The notes beneath the pieces are model-generated. The model had not been told where the DNA came from and made no database searches. It was given only the letters and a program-made list of their open reading frames with translations. The translations under genes were made by a program, and so were the position numbers. Shown piece by piece: positions 33,451 through 46,412 of a DNA stretch of 64,000 nt (position 1 is its first letter; each line of letters begins with the position of its first letter). Location: NCBI GenBank assembly GCA_047967505.1, contig CM106540.1, one strand, 5' to 3'. This stretch comes from Dipteris shenzhenensis. Lineage: Eukaryota; Polypodiophyta; Polypodiopsida; Gleicheniales.

Positions 33451-33720
33451 CTAGTTATTCAAAACTTTTGACCTTTTAAGCTCATCTATATGGTGATCAA
33501 GCCCTTTATCAATTGTGAGCATAATGATAACTTGAGTTCGCTCATCCTTCTCGACTTCGTCAACTTTTGTAGGATGTGGAGTTTTCTTCCAATTCACATA
33601 ACGCCATAAACTCTTGAACATAAGCAAGTACTTGACTTGCATTTGCCAAGCGTGGAAACCTTCACCATTGAATTTCTCATTGGAGGCAATTTCTTTGGCC
33701 ATTGATACAAAATGAAGCAT
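33451..33720 (-). pseudogene. Copia gag N-terminal fragment
   Basis: The 89-codon open frame contains NEKFNGEGFHAWQMQVKYLL, then LWRYVNWKK and VIIMLTIDKGLDHHI. This is the N-terminal block of a Ty1/copia gag (LxGxNFxxWKxxMxxxL). No LTR, knuckle or pol follows, so it is an isolated scrap 330 bp upstream of the PsbP-domain gene start. Confidence 0.7.
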
Positions 33721-33729
33721 AGTGTTCTA

Positions 33730-36590
33730 CAAAATAAAGAAGTTAAGATAACACTTTGAAATGAACCGTTAGATTATGGCCAATAGGTCTTAGAGGTGAC
33801 TAGTCAATGATAAGGTTGACCACACTTAAAAACCTTTGAGATAGGGTATTGCCACATGTCAATTAATAAGGGCCTTAGCCAACCTTTAGAAATATAAGAG
33901 CCTTAGGAAATCCACTTTATGTAAGGAAATAAAGAGAAGAGATTGTCGCAGCGTTGAAGAACTTGATGATATAGAATCCTTCCAGAAACCTACAAGCAAA
34001 TATTCAAGCGGATGGCCAAACGAAGGCTTTAGGGAGACTCGCGATAGATGCAAGCAGCTATAGCACCACAAAGGGCACTCCACGATATCGGGTGGATTGA
34101 AGGATACGTCTTAGCAGCAACGAACCACATCATATACTCATTATCACATCTTCACAACACTTCCTTGCACAAGAGAATTGTGACTATGTAGAACCAGTGA
34201 TTGTAGTGGTCGTAGAGAGATAGCCGATGATGAAATATGAAGGCGCCCTTCTGATAAGCACCCAAGCAAAAAAGTGCTTAGCAACACCAGCTACAACCTT
34301 CACAACAACAACAAGAAGGTTTTTGGCAATAGACAAACAAGAGGATAAGGGGTCTTGAACAAAATAGTCTCATCGAACAGATCCAATGGTAAAACAGCCG
34401 GTCTCTTGCATATTATGAGCATTAGCATACAATATAAAATTCTCTAGCAATCAGTCAATCGAAGGCTCCTAAAAAATCACTGTCAAATAAAGGGAGAAGC
34501 GATGAACCCGTGAACGACCTTCTGGAAAAACACCGATGGATGCAAGCATTACAGTGCATGCAGTAAGCTTTAAATAAATCTTTCACAACTTTTGACTATG
34601 CTTGAACCAAATGCTAGCCACCATAAAATTGTCATAGTAGTGTAGGGGTAGCCGAATAATAAAATCAGTGACGGTGAGATGAAAAGACGCCACTTAAATT
34701 TGCCTGGAAACCAACAACAAACAGTGGCTTATTCTTGATAAAGCCACTGAGGAGAAATGAGATTCGGCTAGAAAACTCGATACAACAGGCTATGGGAACA
34801 ACACATGGGCAACAACCCTTTCACATAAAAATAGAGAATGAACCCTCTAATAGGTCTGGTGATAAATACCTAGGAGAACGTAGCCTAGTAGAGGCATTGA
34901 AATAGAAGGCTCTGACATCATGTCAAGAAAGGGGATGAGAGAGGAGAGAGCTAGAATCATGACGTGGGACAAGGGATAAGAGAAGAATGTAGAACCACAA
35001 GATCTAAGCCAAAGCATAAAGTGTCTACATTAGCTATCAACCTCACATTCAAAGCTCCTTGTGATCCACAAGGTCACCCAAGCCTCCATCATCCCCAATC
35101 CAAATCCTATCCAAGATCTACACCAACCAATCAAGCTGATGGAGATTTCTAGCCCTATAGACACCTTGATGTAATAATCTCAACATGTATGTATATATTA
35201 ACTAAGAAAAAATACCAATTCTTGCAACATATTTTAGAAAATCCTAAATTCCATTCCGTAATGTAAAAAATTAAAGGATTTGAGCAAGACATTGTGTTGC
35301 ACCCAACCTATTGCTTGAGCAACAAGTTGCGGTGCAATATGAAGAGACTTTGTTGATTTAAGCAAATAGTCGTGTTTCACTCTAGAGTGTTGCTTGAGCA
35401 ACAGGTTTCATGCAACACAACCTAGAGACAACCTTTTGCATGCGAATATGTAAGATAAAATGTGTATTCAACAAAAGGGGTTCTTTTTTCTTAAGGAGTT
35501 ACAGAATTTTTGCTTACATAAGGGGTTTTTGAATTTCCAAAGTGGAAATTTCCATACAGGGTACTTTTCTCATCCCAAAATTTGAATTAGGGGTGTATAT
35601 AGGCTATGAAAGTCCATTGGTCCGTTTAAAAATACATGTTGAATGCACATGCTAGATGGGGTTTTTACATAGAGAACACCCTAGGTCTAGCAATGAGAGA
35701 TGACCTTGTGCCAAAAATATGTAGTCTTGAAAATGACAATTGGTCATATTTGAATTGCAAAGTGTTTGATCCTACCCAACCTTATGAATCGAAAGTTGAG
35801 CCATGGGCATTGTCCCATATTCATGCCGAATATGGGCTTCATTGTTTTTAAAACGTTTCTTTTAGTTCTCAAACTACTATTTAAATAATTTACCAAAAGT
35901 GGGAGAACAGTATTAATTATTTGCAATATGCACTAATCCTTCAATCATTCATTGATTTTCATTCATATTCTTTATTTTGTTGTTTTATAATAATTATTAT
36001 TTTTATTGTATTTTATTATTTCTAATACTTTTTAAATATATTAGAATTAGTTTAATTTAGTCTTATTTGTTATTTATTTGTATTTATCTTTATTTATTCT
36101 TATTTATATTCTTTTCTATATTTATTCTTACATCAACATAGCCATTTCATGCTCGCTTTATTTTAAAACACCATAGTAGCTAGCTCATTTATGCTAGCAC
36201 AAATCTCTTGGGTATGTCGCATTAGAGGCAGTAGTAAATCTAACATCCAAATCATTTCAAATCTAGAGTTAACCTTGTGACTATCTAGCAAGCCTTGTAC
36301 TCTTTTAAATGATGTGTGATTGCTTCTTGGAATGCTTTTACCAATGTGATACCACTTTTGTTGTTATCTGTCTAATGGGGTAATGCTCATAAGCATAAAT
36401 CTCTGATGCCAATGCCTTCGGGGCTCTAACTTCTAGGGCTTGCTAATGTATGAGATGACACTCCTAGAGTGGTTTCCGCCGTTGATGGCAGTGACTCTAG
36501 ACATTGCCTACCTTTTGCAACCTTCTCTTTGGTACCTTGAATGGTTTTTAAAAATTCCTACCTAGGACCTTTTGTTTGCCTTTATTATTT
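33730..36590. other. Intergenic, AT-rich, nothing recognised
   Basis: No recognised gene or repeat. Around 35940-36130 the sequence is extremely T-rich, with runs of tttattta-like units. Confidence 0.45.
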
Positions 36591-36599
36591 ATAATGATA

Positions 36600-36873
36600 A
36601 GTGTCAAATGAAAAAATGATGCCAATAGTAAATGCGTAAACCACTTCTGCAAAATAGATATAAACGTCATATACTTAGGAATATAGACAACCATATGGAT
36701 TCAAAGATAATTTAAAAAACATTTAAGGAGCAAATGAGAGCATGGGTTGAGAAGGGATTAGAGGAGGTATGGGAGGATTAGTGTGCTTGGTATGTGGGGT
36801 GGTTAGAAAAGGAGTGTAAAGGGGAGATTTCACGGGGTGTACATAAAAGAATAATTCATCATTGGAAAAGTAT

Positions 36874-36908
<35 letters not shown>

Positions 36909-36948
36909 GAAATAAGTGTCTATGTGTGAGATACATTTACTAATCACA

Positions 36949-36985
<37 letters not shown>

Positions 36986-38089
36986 ACCCCCCAACCAGAG
37001 GATAAGACCACATGTGGATAGTAAGCCCACCATGTGGAACTTAGTCCGACCTATTGACAACAAGTGAATAAAAGTTTATCTTTATGATACATGAAAAAAT
37101 GAAAAAATCATGCCAATAGTAAATACGTAAACCACTTCCGTAAAATAGATATAAAAGTTAGTAAAAAATAAGGCGGATCACAAAATGACTAGGGATTATC
37201 CATGCTAAAGAATAATCCTATGTATGTAAATTAATTGGATGGCACTAGCCCGCCGGCCAAAGGCTGGTTGAAAAATCAAAGTGTGTGTTTAGATTAAAAA
37301 GTCCCATCAATAATTGTGCCATACAATTAATTCCATCGATTATATTAAAAGTAAAAAAAGGAAAACATTAAGGTAAACCACTAGTAAATACGTAAACCAC
37401 TTCCATAAAATAGATATAAAAGTTAGTAAAAAATAAGACAAATCACAAAATAACTAGGGATTATCCATGCTAAAGAATAATCCTATGTATGTAAATTAAC
37501 TGGATGGCACTAGCCCGCTGACCAAAGGCTAGTTGGAAAATCAAAGTGTGTGTTTAGATTAAAAAGTCCCATCAATAATTGCGCCATACAATTAATTCCA
37601 TCAATTGGATAAAAAGTAAAAAAAGAAAAACATTAAGGAAAAAAAGTTTGAGACATCTAAGTTGAAAACTGCAACAACTAGAGTGTGCAAAATTTTCAAC
37701 CAAAATTAAGAATTTTTAATAATATTGAGTTTGACAAACACAATATTGAAAAAAGATATCAAATCCTCAAGTAGTCTAGGTTCCAAGGTCACTATTCATC
37801 CAAACAAACTAGTTGTTAGAACATCATAGTTACGTTTGGGTAGACAAGTAATGCTTGTTTTTCCTAGCTTCTTATTGCTTTACCTAGGAATATAGACAGC
37901 CATATGGATTCTTAGATAATTAAAAAAAAGTTTAAGTCACAAGTGGAGTAAGGAGCGAATGAATGCATGGGTTGAGAAGGGATTAGAGGAGATATGGGAG
38001 AATCATGTCTAGGGTGGTTAAAAAGAGAGTGTAAAACGGAGATTTCACAGAGGGGGTACATAAAAGAATAATTTATAGTTAGGAAAGTA

Positions 38090-38143
<54 letters not shown>

Positions 38144-38185
38144 GAAAATAAGTGTTTGTGTGTGCGAGAGACATTTATTGATCAA

Positions 38186-38229
<44 letters not shown>

Positions 38230-38232
38230 TGA
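36600..38232. repeat. Compound duplication block A-B-A-A-B with paired (TG)n tracts
   Basis: Unit A (agtaaatacgtaaaccactt...) occurs partially at about 36628 and in full at 37118 and 37383 (offset 265 bp, over 95 percent alike). Unit B (taggaatatagacaaccata...) occurs at about 36676-36982 and 37888-38224. Each B copy carries ggttgagaagggattagagg, then two (TG)n tracts about 45-70 bp apart (36875-36905 and 36950-36982; 38093-38120 and 38189-38224). A (GA)n follows the first tract only in the second copy. Confidence 0.88.
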
Positions 38233-39249
38233 GGGTCTAGGATCTAGGGTTTTCTGGGATCAATATTTTTATTTACACCCAACCTAAATAGATTGCTCAG
38301 AAAATAGGTTGATTTAAGCTAACCTTTTACTCAAACTTGGGTGAAAATTAACATGTTGCTTGATTCTTTAAAAAAAGGTTTATTAATGGAATACGTGTGA
38401 AGTGTGTTAGTCAAATCGAAGTAAAAATTAAAAACCTTGGTTTAGGGTTATAAATTTGATACTTGTTATTTGATGGAAGCGACCTCTTGTTTAATTTTTC
38501 TCATTTTCTTATATATTTTTCTAAAATCATGTAAAAGAGGGGTGTTGTATGGGAGCAATGAAGTCGTGACCTTTGGAAAAATATTGATCTTGATCCCCTG
38601 AGCATTTGCCATTTTTAGAAGCATAGGAAAATAAACTATATACATCATTCCAAACAGCTGGTGTATCTTTACACCACCTATAAATTGAATTCAACAAACT
38701 TACTCTAGTTAAGTCAATGTTAAAAGCTATATGTAAATTTTTTTATATTTTCACTATCAAGCACTTGAGAAAGCTGTGGAGGTGACTCGCACAATGTTAA
38801 AATTGATCTTAAATTTGGAGTTTATTAGATCATTGAGTGAAGGTGACTTCACAACTCCATTTAATGATGTAATAAATCCAAATGTTGCAATATAGATGAG
38901 AGATGTGAGGTGACTTTTGCTCTAATTGTGTGGAGGTGACCTATCTACTCTTACAAAGCCACTCAATTTTGGAGTTTAGCATGTGGCCATTGAGGAGGTG
39001 ACCGTTCTAAAAAAAAGTCCAGACAAAGCAAGAAAGCTAAAAAAAGTTTGACTATTGTGTTTAATATAGTCTTTACTAAATTAAAGTGCAATGAGCCCAT
39101 AATAGCATAAGTTCTTAAACCCCTCAAGGCTAGGAGAATGAAGAATACAACAGTTGATTCTAGTTAGGGATTAGTATTGAACCATATAAATTGCTTTAGA
39201 TAGTGCATATATGTCCCAAGAGAACTAAAGCAATGGGAATAACCCCATC

Positions 39250-39250
<1 letters not shown>
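38233..39250. other. Intergenic; scattered ggaggtgac phrases
   Basis: The phrase gaggtgac recurs at about 38779, 38840 (as gaaggtgac), 38908, 38933 and 38993 in otherwise non-repetitive DNA. It may be an eroded minisatellite of about 60-70 bp. No gene recognised. Confidence 0.4.
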
Positions 39251-39253
<3 letters not shown>

Positions 39254-39303
<50 letters not shown>

Positions 39304-39390
39304 TTTTGTCGATGTCGGTGGCAATGTTGTGCCTGGTGCGTACATGTTGGCGTGCGTGCATGCATGTGCGCACGCACATGCACACGCACA

Positions 39391-39428
<38 letters not shown>
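39254..39428. repeat. (TG)n, 40-bp alternating YR tract, (GA)n
   Basis: TG run 39254-39302; a strictly alternating pyrimidine-purine stretch 39351-39390 (CG, TG and CA steps only); then (AG)n 39391-39428 with one interruption. Confidence 0.95.
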
Positions 39429-41219
39429 TTTTGCTATAGGACAACCAATTAGCAAGCAACAAATAACAAGGAGGGGGCACAAATGCAAAAAAATTAATGA
39501 TCAGCAAACAAAGACGAGAGATGCAACAATGCAAAAAATTAACAATCTCTTGACCCGATTAATGATGGCAGGTCAGCATCAATGATGGCAACTAGGCGAG
39601 GAGGGCAAGACTAATTAGCATCAACCACAACAAGTTGGCACCAGCAACCACAGCAACAAATGGCCTAATTAGATGCAAGATCAACTTGACGCTACAAAAG
39701 TAGAGGATTGGTCAATGATTGCTCTCCAATTAACCTACCAGCCTCTCATATTAACATACCTACAAGTAAAGACTTGAGTAAGAGGGTAACAACTTTGCAA
39801 GATGGTAAGCAAAGGCATGTGATTGCCACTATCGAAATGCATCATTCAAAGAACATCTATGGAAAATTTTATAATTTACCACAAACCCTTGCATGTTAGA
39901 GAGGGAAATCCTCCAAACTTTTGGCACTGCAAATCCTCAATAAGCTAGTTTACTGATGTGTCTATGTTGTGAATTCCTTCTCATTCACATAACAATGCCT
40001 GATGATATGGGTCATGATTGTTGGCCTGCAAGGGAAAAAAGAGACACAGACAGTCGTGACTCCTCCGAATGGAGTTGTGCTTACCTAGCTTTTGCAAATG
40101 AGAAACCGATGCTGCAGTTGTGTTGCTACTGAGGTGCAAGAGTCTTGCCCTTCTATTCACTATCACGTTTTATAATAATGTACATAGTAGCAAGAAACTT
40201 GTCCCTACAATAAAAATAATCGAACTCTTTGGACATTCTACCACAAGCATTGTACCTTTGAAACCACATTGTCATCAACCGTGAGGAGCACCGAGGGTCA
40301 AGCTTTGAGGGGTCCTTACCTCATCAACGCTATAACCAAAGCATGGCTTCTGACTACACTTGGAGATGATTATCTGACTCTCAATATATAGAAATCCCCA
40401 TTGATGGTGTGGGAGAGGTGGTGGATGTGGCTTATTACTAAACATATATTAGAAAGCACATTCAAAGTTCAATCACTCATAGAAGGGTCAATGTGTTGCT
40501 TTGTCCATTCTAAAGTGGGGTGCTTTTGAAGATGCCTCGTTCTACACAATGGTATCCACAACTCGTCATAGCAAGGCAACCAATGTATCTAGAATGTTTT
40601 TCTACCAATGAAGCTGAAAAGATTGTATTAAGAGAAGACAGTTGGATACTAGACAATATCCCTTTATTGTTTGGTTTCTACTTACTTGTTTGCCAAACAA
40701 AGCTTACAAAAGTTAGCCATGAAAGATCGACTTCTCCAATCGTGACCGACAAACTTTGACAGAGAGCTTGAGCTGGATCACTTAATTCTTCAATTGGTAC
40801 CAAAAATCACTCACAAATTATAGGAGCTCACGCCGGAACACTAAATTATGTGTTGTTCTACTTCCATAACCTCTTTTGCATCGAACAAATGGCCTTCACC
40901 TGCTTCATAGGAGCGTCGATGCCTACCCTCATTTCCCTCCAGTCAAATTCAAAGTCTTCTCCAGTAGGATGAAAGACCTCTTCCATAGCTAAATGTACTT
41001 AAGGGAAGGAACGACCTTGGCAAACATCCACCACTCGAGAACCCTCTCTACACCACCCTCAAGGTGGGTTCAGACCACCCGCCCGCCCATGGAGGAAGAA
41101 ATAGAATCGCAAGATGGCTGCCGAGTGTGGTGGCTCACATGGCCGCTAGTCATCAAGCTTGTAATTTATGTCACCAGCGCGTGATTCGTGTAGTGGTTGG
41201 AAAAGATGGAATGGGCCAA
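39429..41219. other. Intergenic, nothing recognised
   Basis: No recognised domain or repeat. Small open frames are unconvincing. Confidence 0.4.
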
Positions 41220-41560
41220 TCATGTAGCAGCTGGAGGAGGTGGCCATGGAGTGGGGGTATTTTGCTGTGGGATATGACTGCATGAATATTGTTGCTTTAT
41301 GCCATGCTCCTGCAGGAACCTTGTAAACTCATTTGAGAGGTACTCTCCCCCTCCATCTGACCTTAGGCATTTTATTTGCAGGCCTGTTTCTTTTTCAACC
41401 ATAGCTTTAAAAGCTTTGAAATGCCCAAACACTTCACTTTTCTTTTTCATAAAATACACCCAAACTTTTCTGCTGTAGTCATCAATAAAAGTGACAAAAT
41501 AATGACAAACTCCAATAGATGCAGCTTTAGTAGGGGTGGCCTTCATGGGTTAGACACGAC
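41220..41560 (-). pseudogene. Copia integrase core fragment
   Basis: Reads HYFVTFIDDYSRKVWVYFMK, KSEVFGHFKAFKAMVEKETG and CLRSDGGGEYLSNEF, then HGIKQQYSCSHIPQQN. It spans the first two catalytic Asp regions of a Ty1/copia integrase and stops before the catalytic Glu. The sequence changes to unrelated Pro-rich code at about 41250. There is no surrounding element, so it is an isolated scrap. Confidence 0.8.
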
Positions 41561-42492
41561 TCTTTTGTGTCAATGTCAGAGCCCATCCCTCCTATTGGGC
41601 CAACTAGGATGATAGCTCTTCACACCTCCTTTTGGAGGATGGCCGTCGAGTGGTGTGAACCCAACCCTTGAAAACTACGCTACAAACAACCCAACTTCAA
41701 ATGGTCCCATGGCCTCTTCAACCTTCTTGACCTGCCTTGGCCTGGTAGTTCGAGAGATTGTTAGTACTTCAGGTCTGGGTACATTCAAGGCCAGTGTTGG
41801 TGCCAGTAGTTATGGATCCAGGTCTGGTCGATGGTGCCAAATTCATAGAGTCACATTTAAAGTAAGGAGACCATGTACTAATATGCCACACATATCCACA
41901 CTACTTCCCATTTAGCATCCATGACAACACTCCATGGTGCAATAAAAGCACTCCTCAATGGACGGAGATCATCTATGGAGTGAGTTATATGCTATATTAC
42001 CATTAAAAGAAGTTGCATTTGTTATCACAAAATACAAAGCACTTGACATGGATAAAACGAAAGGCTTGCAAGCCTTCACTTTACATGTTAGAAGTATGAT
42101 ACAAAATTTCCTAAGCAGTAAAATCTTAATGAGCATTGAATACTCTAACTCCTTAATGGCCACAATGAGATAAGCCACGAGGATAGAGATACAACAATAG
42201 ATATGGAAGAAGCTGAGCAATGAATTTTATCTCAAAAACTTTGTGGTAGGAAGGGTTAAAAGCCCATATTAGTACCATCTTTTGAAATTCAAGATGATAA
42301 TTTTTCTTGCCGTTTGGAAACTGATTTCTTAAAAAAAAGCACCAGATGATAGAGCTTCTAAATTGTAAGGCCCTATCATGGATAATTGGACATTCCGACA
42401 TATTTCCCAAAAGTGTGATTGAGAACAAGAAGCACGCAATGTGATATTCGACTACATGTCCAAGGATTTCTTGAAGTGGAATCAAAGGGATT

Positions 42493-42902
42493 CCTACACA
42501 CGAGAATCAAGAAAGTGTAGCATCTTTTCTTTACCAAAATTCTTAGGTAGCTTGTCTTAAGAAAACCAATGCTTACCACAAGACAATAGCCAAGAATGGG
42601 AACCATCTCCAATCTAAAATTCACATTAATGTGATAATAAGTGATAATGGTAGCATCATCTTTAAAGAAAGAGGCAAAATCTATTTTCAAGACTCATCCT
42701 ACACACGAGAATCAAGAAAGTGTAGCATCTTTTCTTTACCAAAATTCTTAGGTAGCTTGTCTTAAGAAAACCAATCCTTACCACAAGACAATAGCCAAGA
42801 ATGGGAACCATCTCCAATCTAAAATTCACATTAATGTGATAATAAGTGATAATGGTAGCATTATCTTTAAAGAAAGAGACAAAATCTATTTTCAAGACTC
42901 AT
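42493..42902. repeat. 205-bp near-perfect tandem duplication
   Basis: Copies at 42493-42697 and 42698-42902 differ at about three positions. Both contain an open frame beginning MKIDF (minus strand) that has no recognisable domain; the duplication, not selection, explains the paired frames. Confidence 0.95.
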
Positions 42903-45900
42903 CCGATTGATTGAGAGACAAAGGCACTCATAAGCAACTAGATTTTACTAGATCATTGTACACAACTACATTTTACTAGAGTTTGGCATCTCCTAGTGAG
43001 AGAGAGATTCTGTATGGGTGTGCCATCTCATAAGGATAGGATAAGGTGGGCCTAGATAGCATGCTTGAGGATCCCCCGAGGCAGTAAACATGTGAGGCAT
43101 TTCTTTATTTCTACATTTTTAAAGTTCTACAAACAAACAGGGGCAAAACAGTGATTTTGCACAATGCCTACACAAGCATGTGTAGAGAACATTTGGGGGA
43201 AACAAGCAATTGAAAATGCCATGATAGCTTACAGAGCACGAACACCTCCAAACGCTATATCTAGGGTCCTCACCAGCCTCCAAAGATATGTCTTGCATTG
43301 ATCAACAAAACTGACAATTTGGAGTCTACAAATGTAGCCCTCCTTGTGGAGAAGGCACATGTAGACAAAACACTAGCTGAGGTAAAAAAACACGGAGGAA
43401 AAATGCAAGACTAGAGAAAAAGAAAAGGATGAATGGCTATCTCAAAAAAAATAAGCTCCATGACAAAGTACATGCTCTACTAGCACTACTTTCGGGTCCC
43501 CCCATGGGTCACAACCAGAGAGCATGTGGGAGGGATTGTGGGCTAATAGCGGCACAGATCATTTGGAAGTCTAACAAGCAAAGCAAGTGTGTAGAGCTAT
43601 GGACCAAATGAGTTCGGAGTTCATTGCTTCACATTGCAGAGACTATGAACACAGTGTGTACCAACGTTCGTTGTTCAAGGCTCCTGTACGTGATTTGTTC
43701 ATGAAGGATACAGATCATGATATGTTCCAGTGATCATTATACCCCACTGGCAACTCAATGCAAACTGGCATAGAAATCACACTTGAGGATATGTCATTTG
43801 CTATTGGAGGTGGCATTATGGTTCGACGATCCATGCTATTTGGTGCTCTCTACAAGGTGAATCCAAGAGGGCTCATGGTGGTTACATCTTCATCAACATG
43901 CTTCTTCAAATTATTGTACTAAACATTAGCAATAGAGAGGGTATTAGAGTATGGCATCTTATAGTCAGGGAAAGCTTCTATGTAGGTGTGCCCGCTCAGA
44001 GAGGATAGGGTAGGCCTCAAGAGGTTAGGTTAGGCTATAGTTAGCACTAGGTTGGGTACCCAAACTAGGCCCCAACCAAGTCAGTTCAACGACCTTCACG
44101 ATCGGGTCAACCCAATCCAACCCAACCAAGGTCAGGTCACTCAAATGGCCTGGTCAAGTCAACCCACCTAACTAGTCGCCTCATTGGCCAACCAACCAAG
44201 CTAGCTAAGGGCCAATAAAAGCCCCCCTACACTCTCCACTTAGTGTCTTGCATTGGATGGCATTCCTTGGAGCATCCTCACCTTGTCCATCCCCCTAGGC
44301 TATGATATCCGTGAATCTGGATATACAATTGCTATTGCAAATCAATCTCTCTCTCTCTCAAGCTTCCACACATGCACCACTCTAACAGATTTCACATGGG
44401 ACAACCTAACCAACCAGTTAAGAACCCTGGAAAACTTTTCGTTCCGTGCAAGAAACCCTCAATATTAATAGCAAAAAAATTACAACCTTCCACTTGCCAT
44501 CATTCCTCCTTCTCGAGCACTTCCTCTACAAATCACCCTTGTATAAACTCCTCTTGAGCAACCACTTATACATCTCTATTCCCACCTTCCATTTGCTGAT
44601 CTATTTGCTATCAACACTCATTCTATAAGCAACTCTCTATAAATTGTCATATATTTCAACCTTCTATACTCCATCTTTCCTAACTCTTTGCAAATCATTA
44701 CTGTACTTCTCTCCTATACAACATTCCTCTGCCTTAAGCTATGTTCCTACTATTGCTCTCCTATGCATGTGCAGCTCAACATTGAGAACCATCCTACAAT
44801 CGATGGCTCACAATGGCTCTTCTCTACAACTACTTCTCTTCCTATGCATTCCTCTCACAACATTGTTTCAATGTGGAGCTCTCCTATGTTGTCACTCGTG
44901 CATGGGGACTATTCATCTTTGCTATTTGAAACCATCCATAAGTACTTATAGAGTTGATTCCCCAGTTTTGTATCCCGTCAAGCTTTACCACTATGTTTTC
45001 ACTTCGAGTTGGGTACCCTTGGGTCTAGTCAGCATTCGACAGACTCAATTTTGAACCACGATCAATATCAACTGAAGTTTACATGCAACGAGTAAAAGGC
45101 CAAATTTGACCTTGTTGTATTCAATCAATTTAGCGAGCTAAGACCCTTAACTCTACAGTGGACGTAGAGCTTCTATTGAGCTTGGTAGCATCCTACGTGG
45201 GCAAGCAGCAAGATTTTCCTATATGATGGACTTCCCAAGTGTGCATTGATTTTCATTTTTTCCTATGGTCTTTATTGTTTTACTGAAGCTTACTTTGTGG
45301 CGGCAATCTTTCTCATCTGAATATTTTGAGTCCTTGGAATTATTACTTAAAGCTAAATGTAACAATTAGTCATATTCCTTTTCAGTGGAAGCTAAAAATA
45401 ACGATATGTAGTTACGTTGATAGGAAGGTTTTGTTCTCTCTTTTTCCAACATCTATCTAGAGAAAATCTATATTTTGGGTTAGAAATTTGTTATCAAATA
45501 CTTTTATCATACATATTATCTCCAAATTAGGACTTGATTTATTAAGATTTCTTCTAACCCGTATTAGTGACTAGTAACCATGAAAAAACCCACCAATTTC
45601 ACGATGGTGAGTAGAGATAATCATATTGTGTGTCTAAGATGCATGCAATGTGGTAGACAAGTGTGTGCGTATAGGCATGTACAAATCTCCACATAAAGAG
45701 CACACATTTCTACATAGTTTTTGTTTGGTTTTGTAAATGACAAAGCAAACCTGCTCATGACAAGGATTATTAGTTAGGAACAGAGTTAACATGTATGTTT
45801 TGTTTTTTATTCTAATGTGCTGCGCTCATTCTTTAAGCTTGTTTTACTTTAGTCTTCAACAAAGAATTCTAACCAATTTTTTAAACTTTTAAATGAACAT

Positions 45901-46130
45901 AACAAAATCTTCTGACACATGGTAACACTCTTGTTAAAGAATCAATGTGTTATATTATGTTCAATTGTGAAGCCATGGCCTCCCTACCTTGATTAAGTTC
46001 TATCTCCTCTAGCTTCAACTCCACATTTGTAAATTTACCAAATGTCGTCAATGAAGCTTGCACCTAAAGCACCACATGACAAACTTGTTGAGAATCAACC
46101 AAAATCTCCCAAACATTTGCATGGACTTCA
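42903..46130. other. Intergenic; possible eroded direct repeat pair
   Basis: No gene recognised. About 80 bp at 42977-43057 (ggcatctcctag ... gtgtgccatctca) loosely matches 43949-44030 (ggcatcttatag ... gtgtgcccgctca), in the same orientation and about 970 bp apart. This might be a small LTR-type element; evidence is weak. Poly-pyrimidine open frames at 44.3-45.0 kb look non-coding. Confidence 0.35.
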
Positions 46131-46131
46131 A

Positions 46132-46133
<2 letters not shown>

Positions 46134-46170
<37 letters not shown>
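46134..46170. repeat. (CT)n microsatellite
   Basis: A 37-bp CT run followed by seven or more C. Confidence 0.97.
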
Positions 46171-46173
<3 letters not shown>

Positions 46174-46284
46174 CCCCGTGTGTGCACCCCAAAACAAAAA
46201 AAAAACCATAAAGATTGCAAAAGCAACATGCTAAATAGGTTACAAGCAAGAAAGATTTCACGTAACGACCATATAATACGACCA

Positions 46285-46412
46285 TATAATACATAACATG
46301 TTTACACTAAGACTAAGAACGGGGAGAACATGACCTTGGAGAATAACGACCATATAATACATAACATGTTTACACTAAGACTAAGAACGAGGAGAACATG
46401 ACCTTGGAGAAA
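46285..46412. repeat. 68-bp tandem duplication
   Basis: taatacataacatgtttaca (46287) recurs 68 bp later. The copies differ by about one base over the shared 60 bp. A shorter ataatacgaccat duplication adjoins on the left. Confidence 0.92.

Noticed and set aside
43950-44040. ggttaggttaggc as interstitial telomere repeat
   Set aside because: Only two imperfect units; the plant telomere repeat TTTAGGG is not formed.
44340-45060. Hydrophobic open frames (Leu/Ser/Thr-rich) as membrane protein
   Set aside because: Pyrimidine-rich DNA gives such frames in several registers at once; no consistent coding signal.
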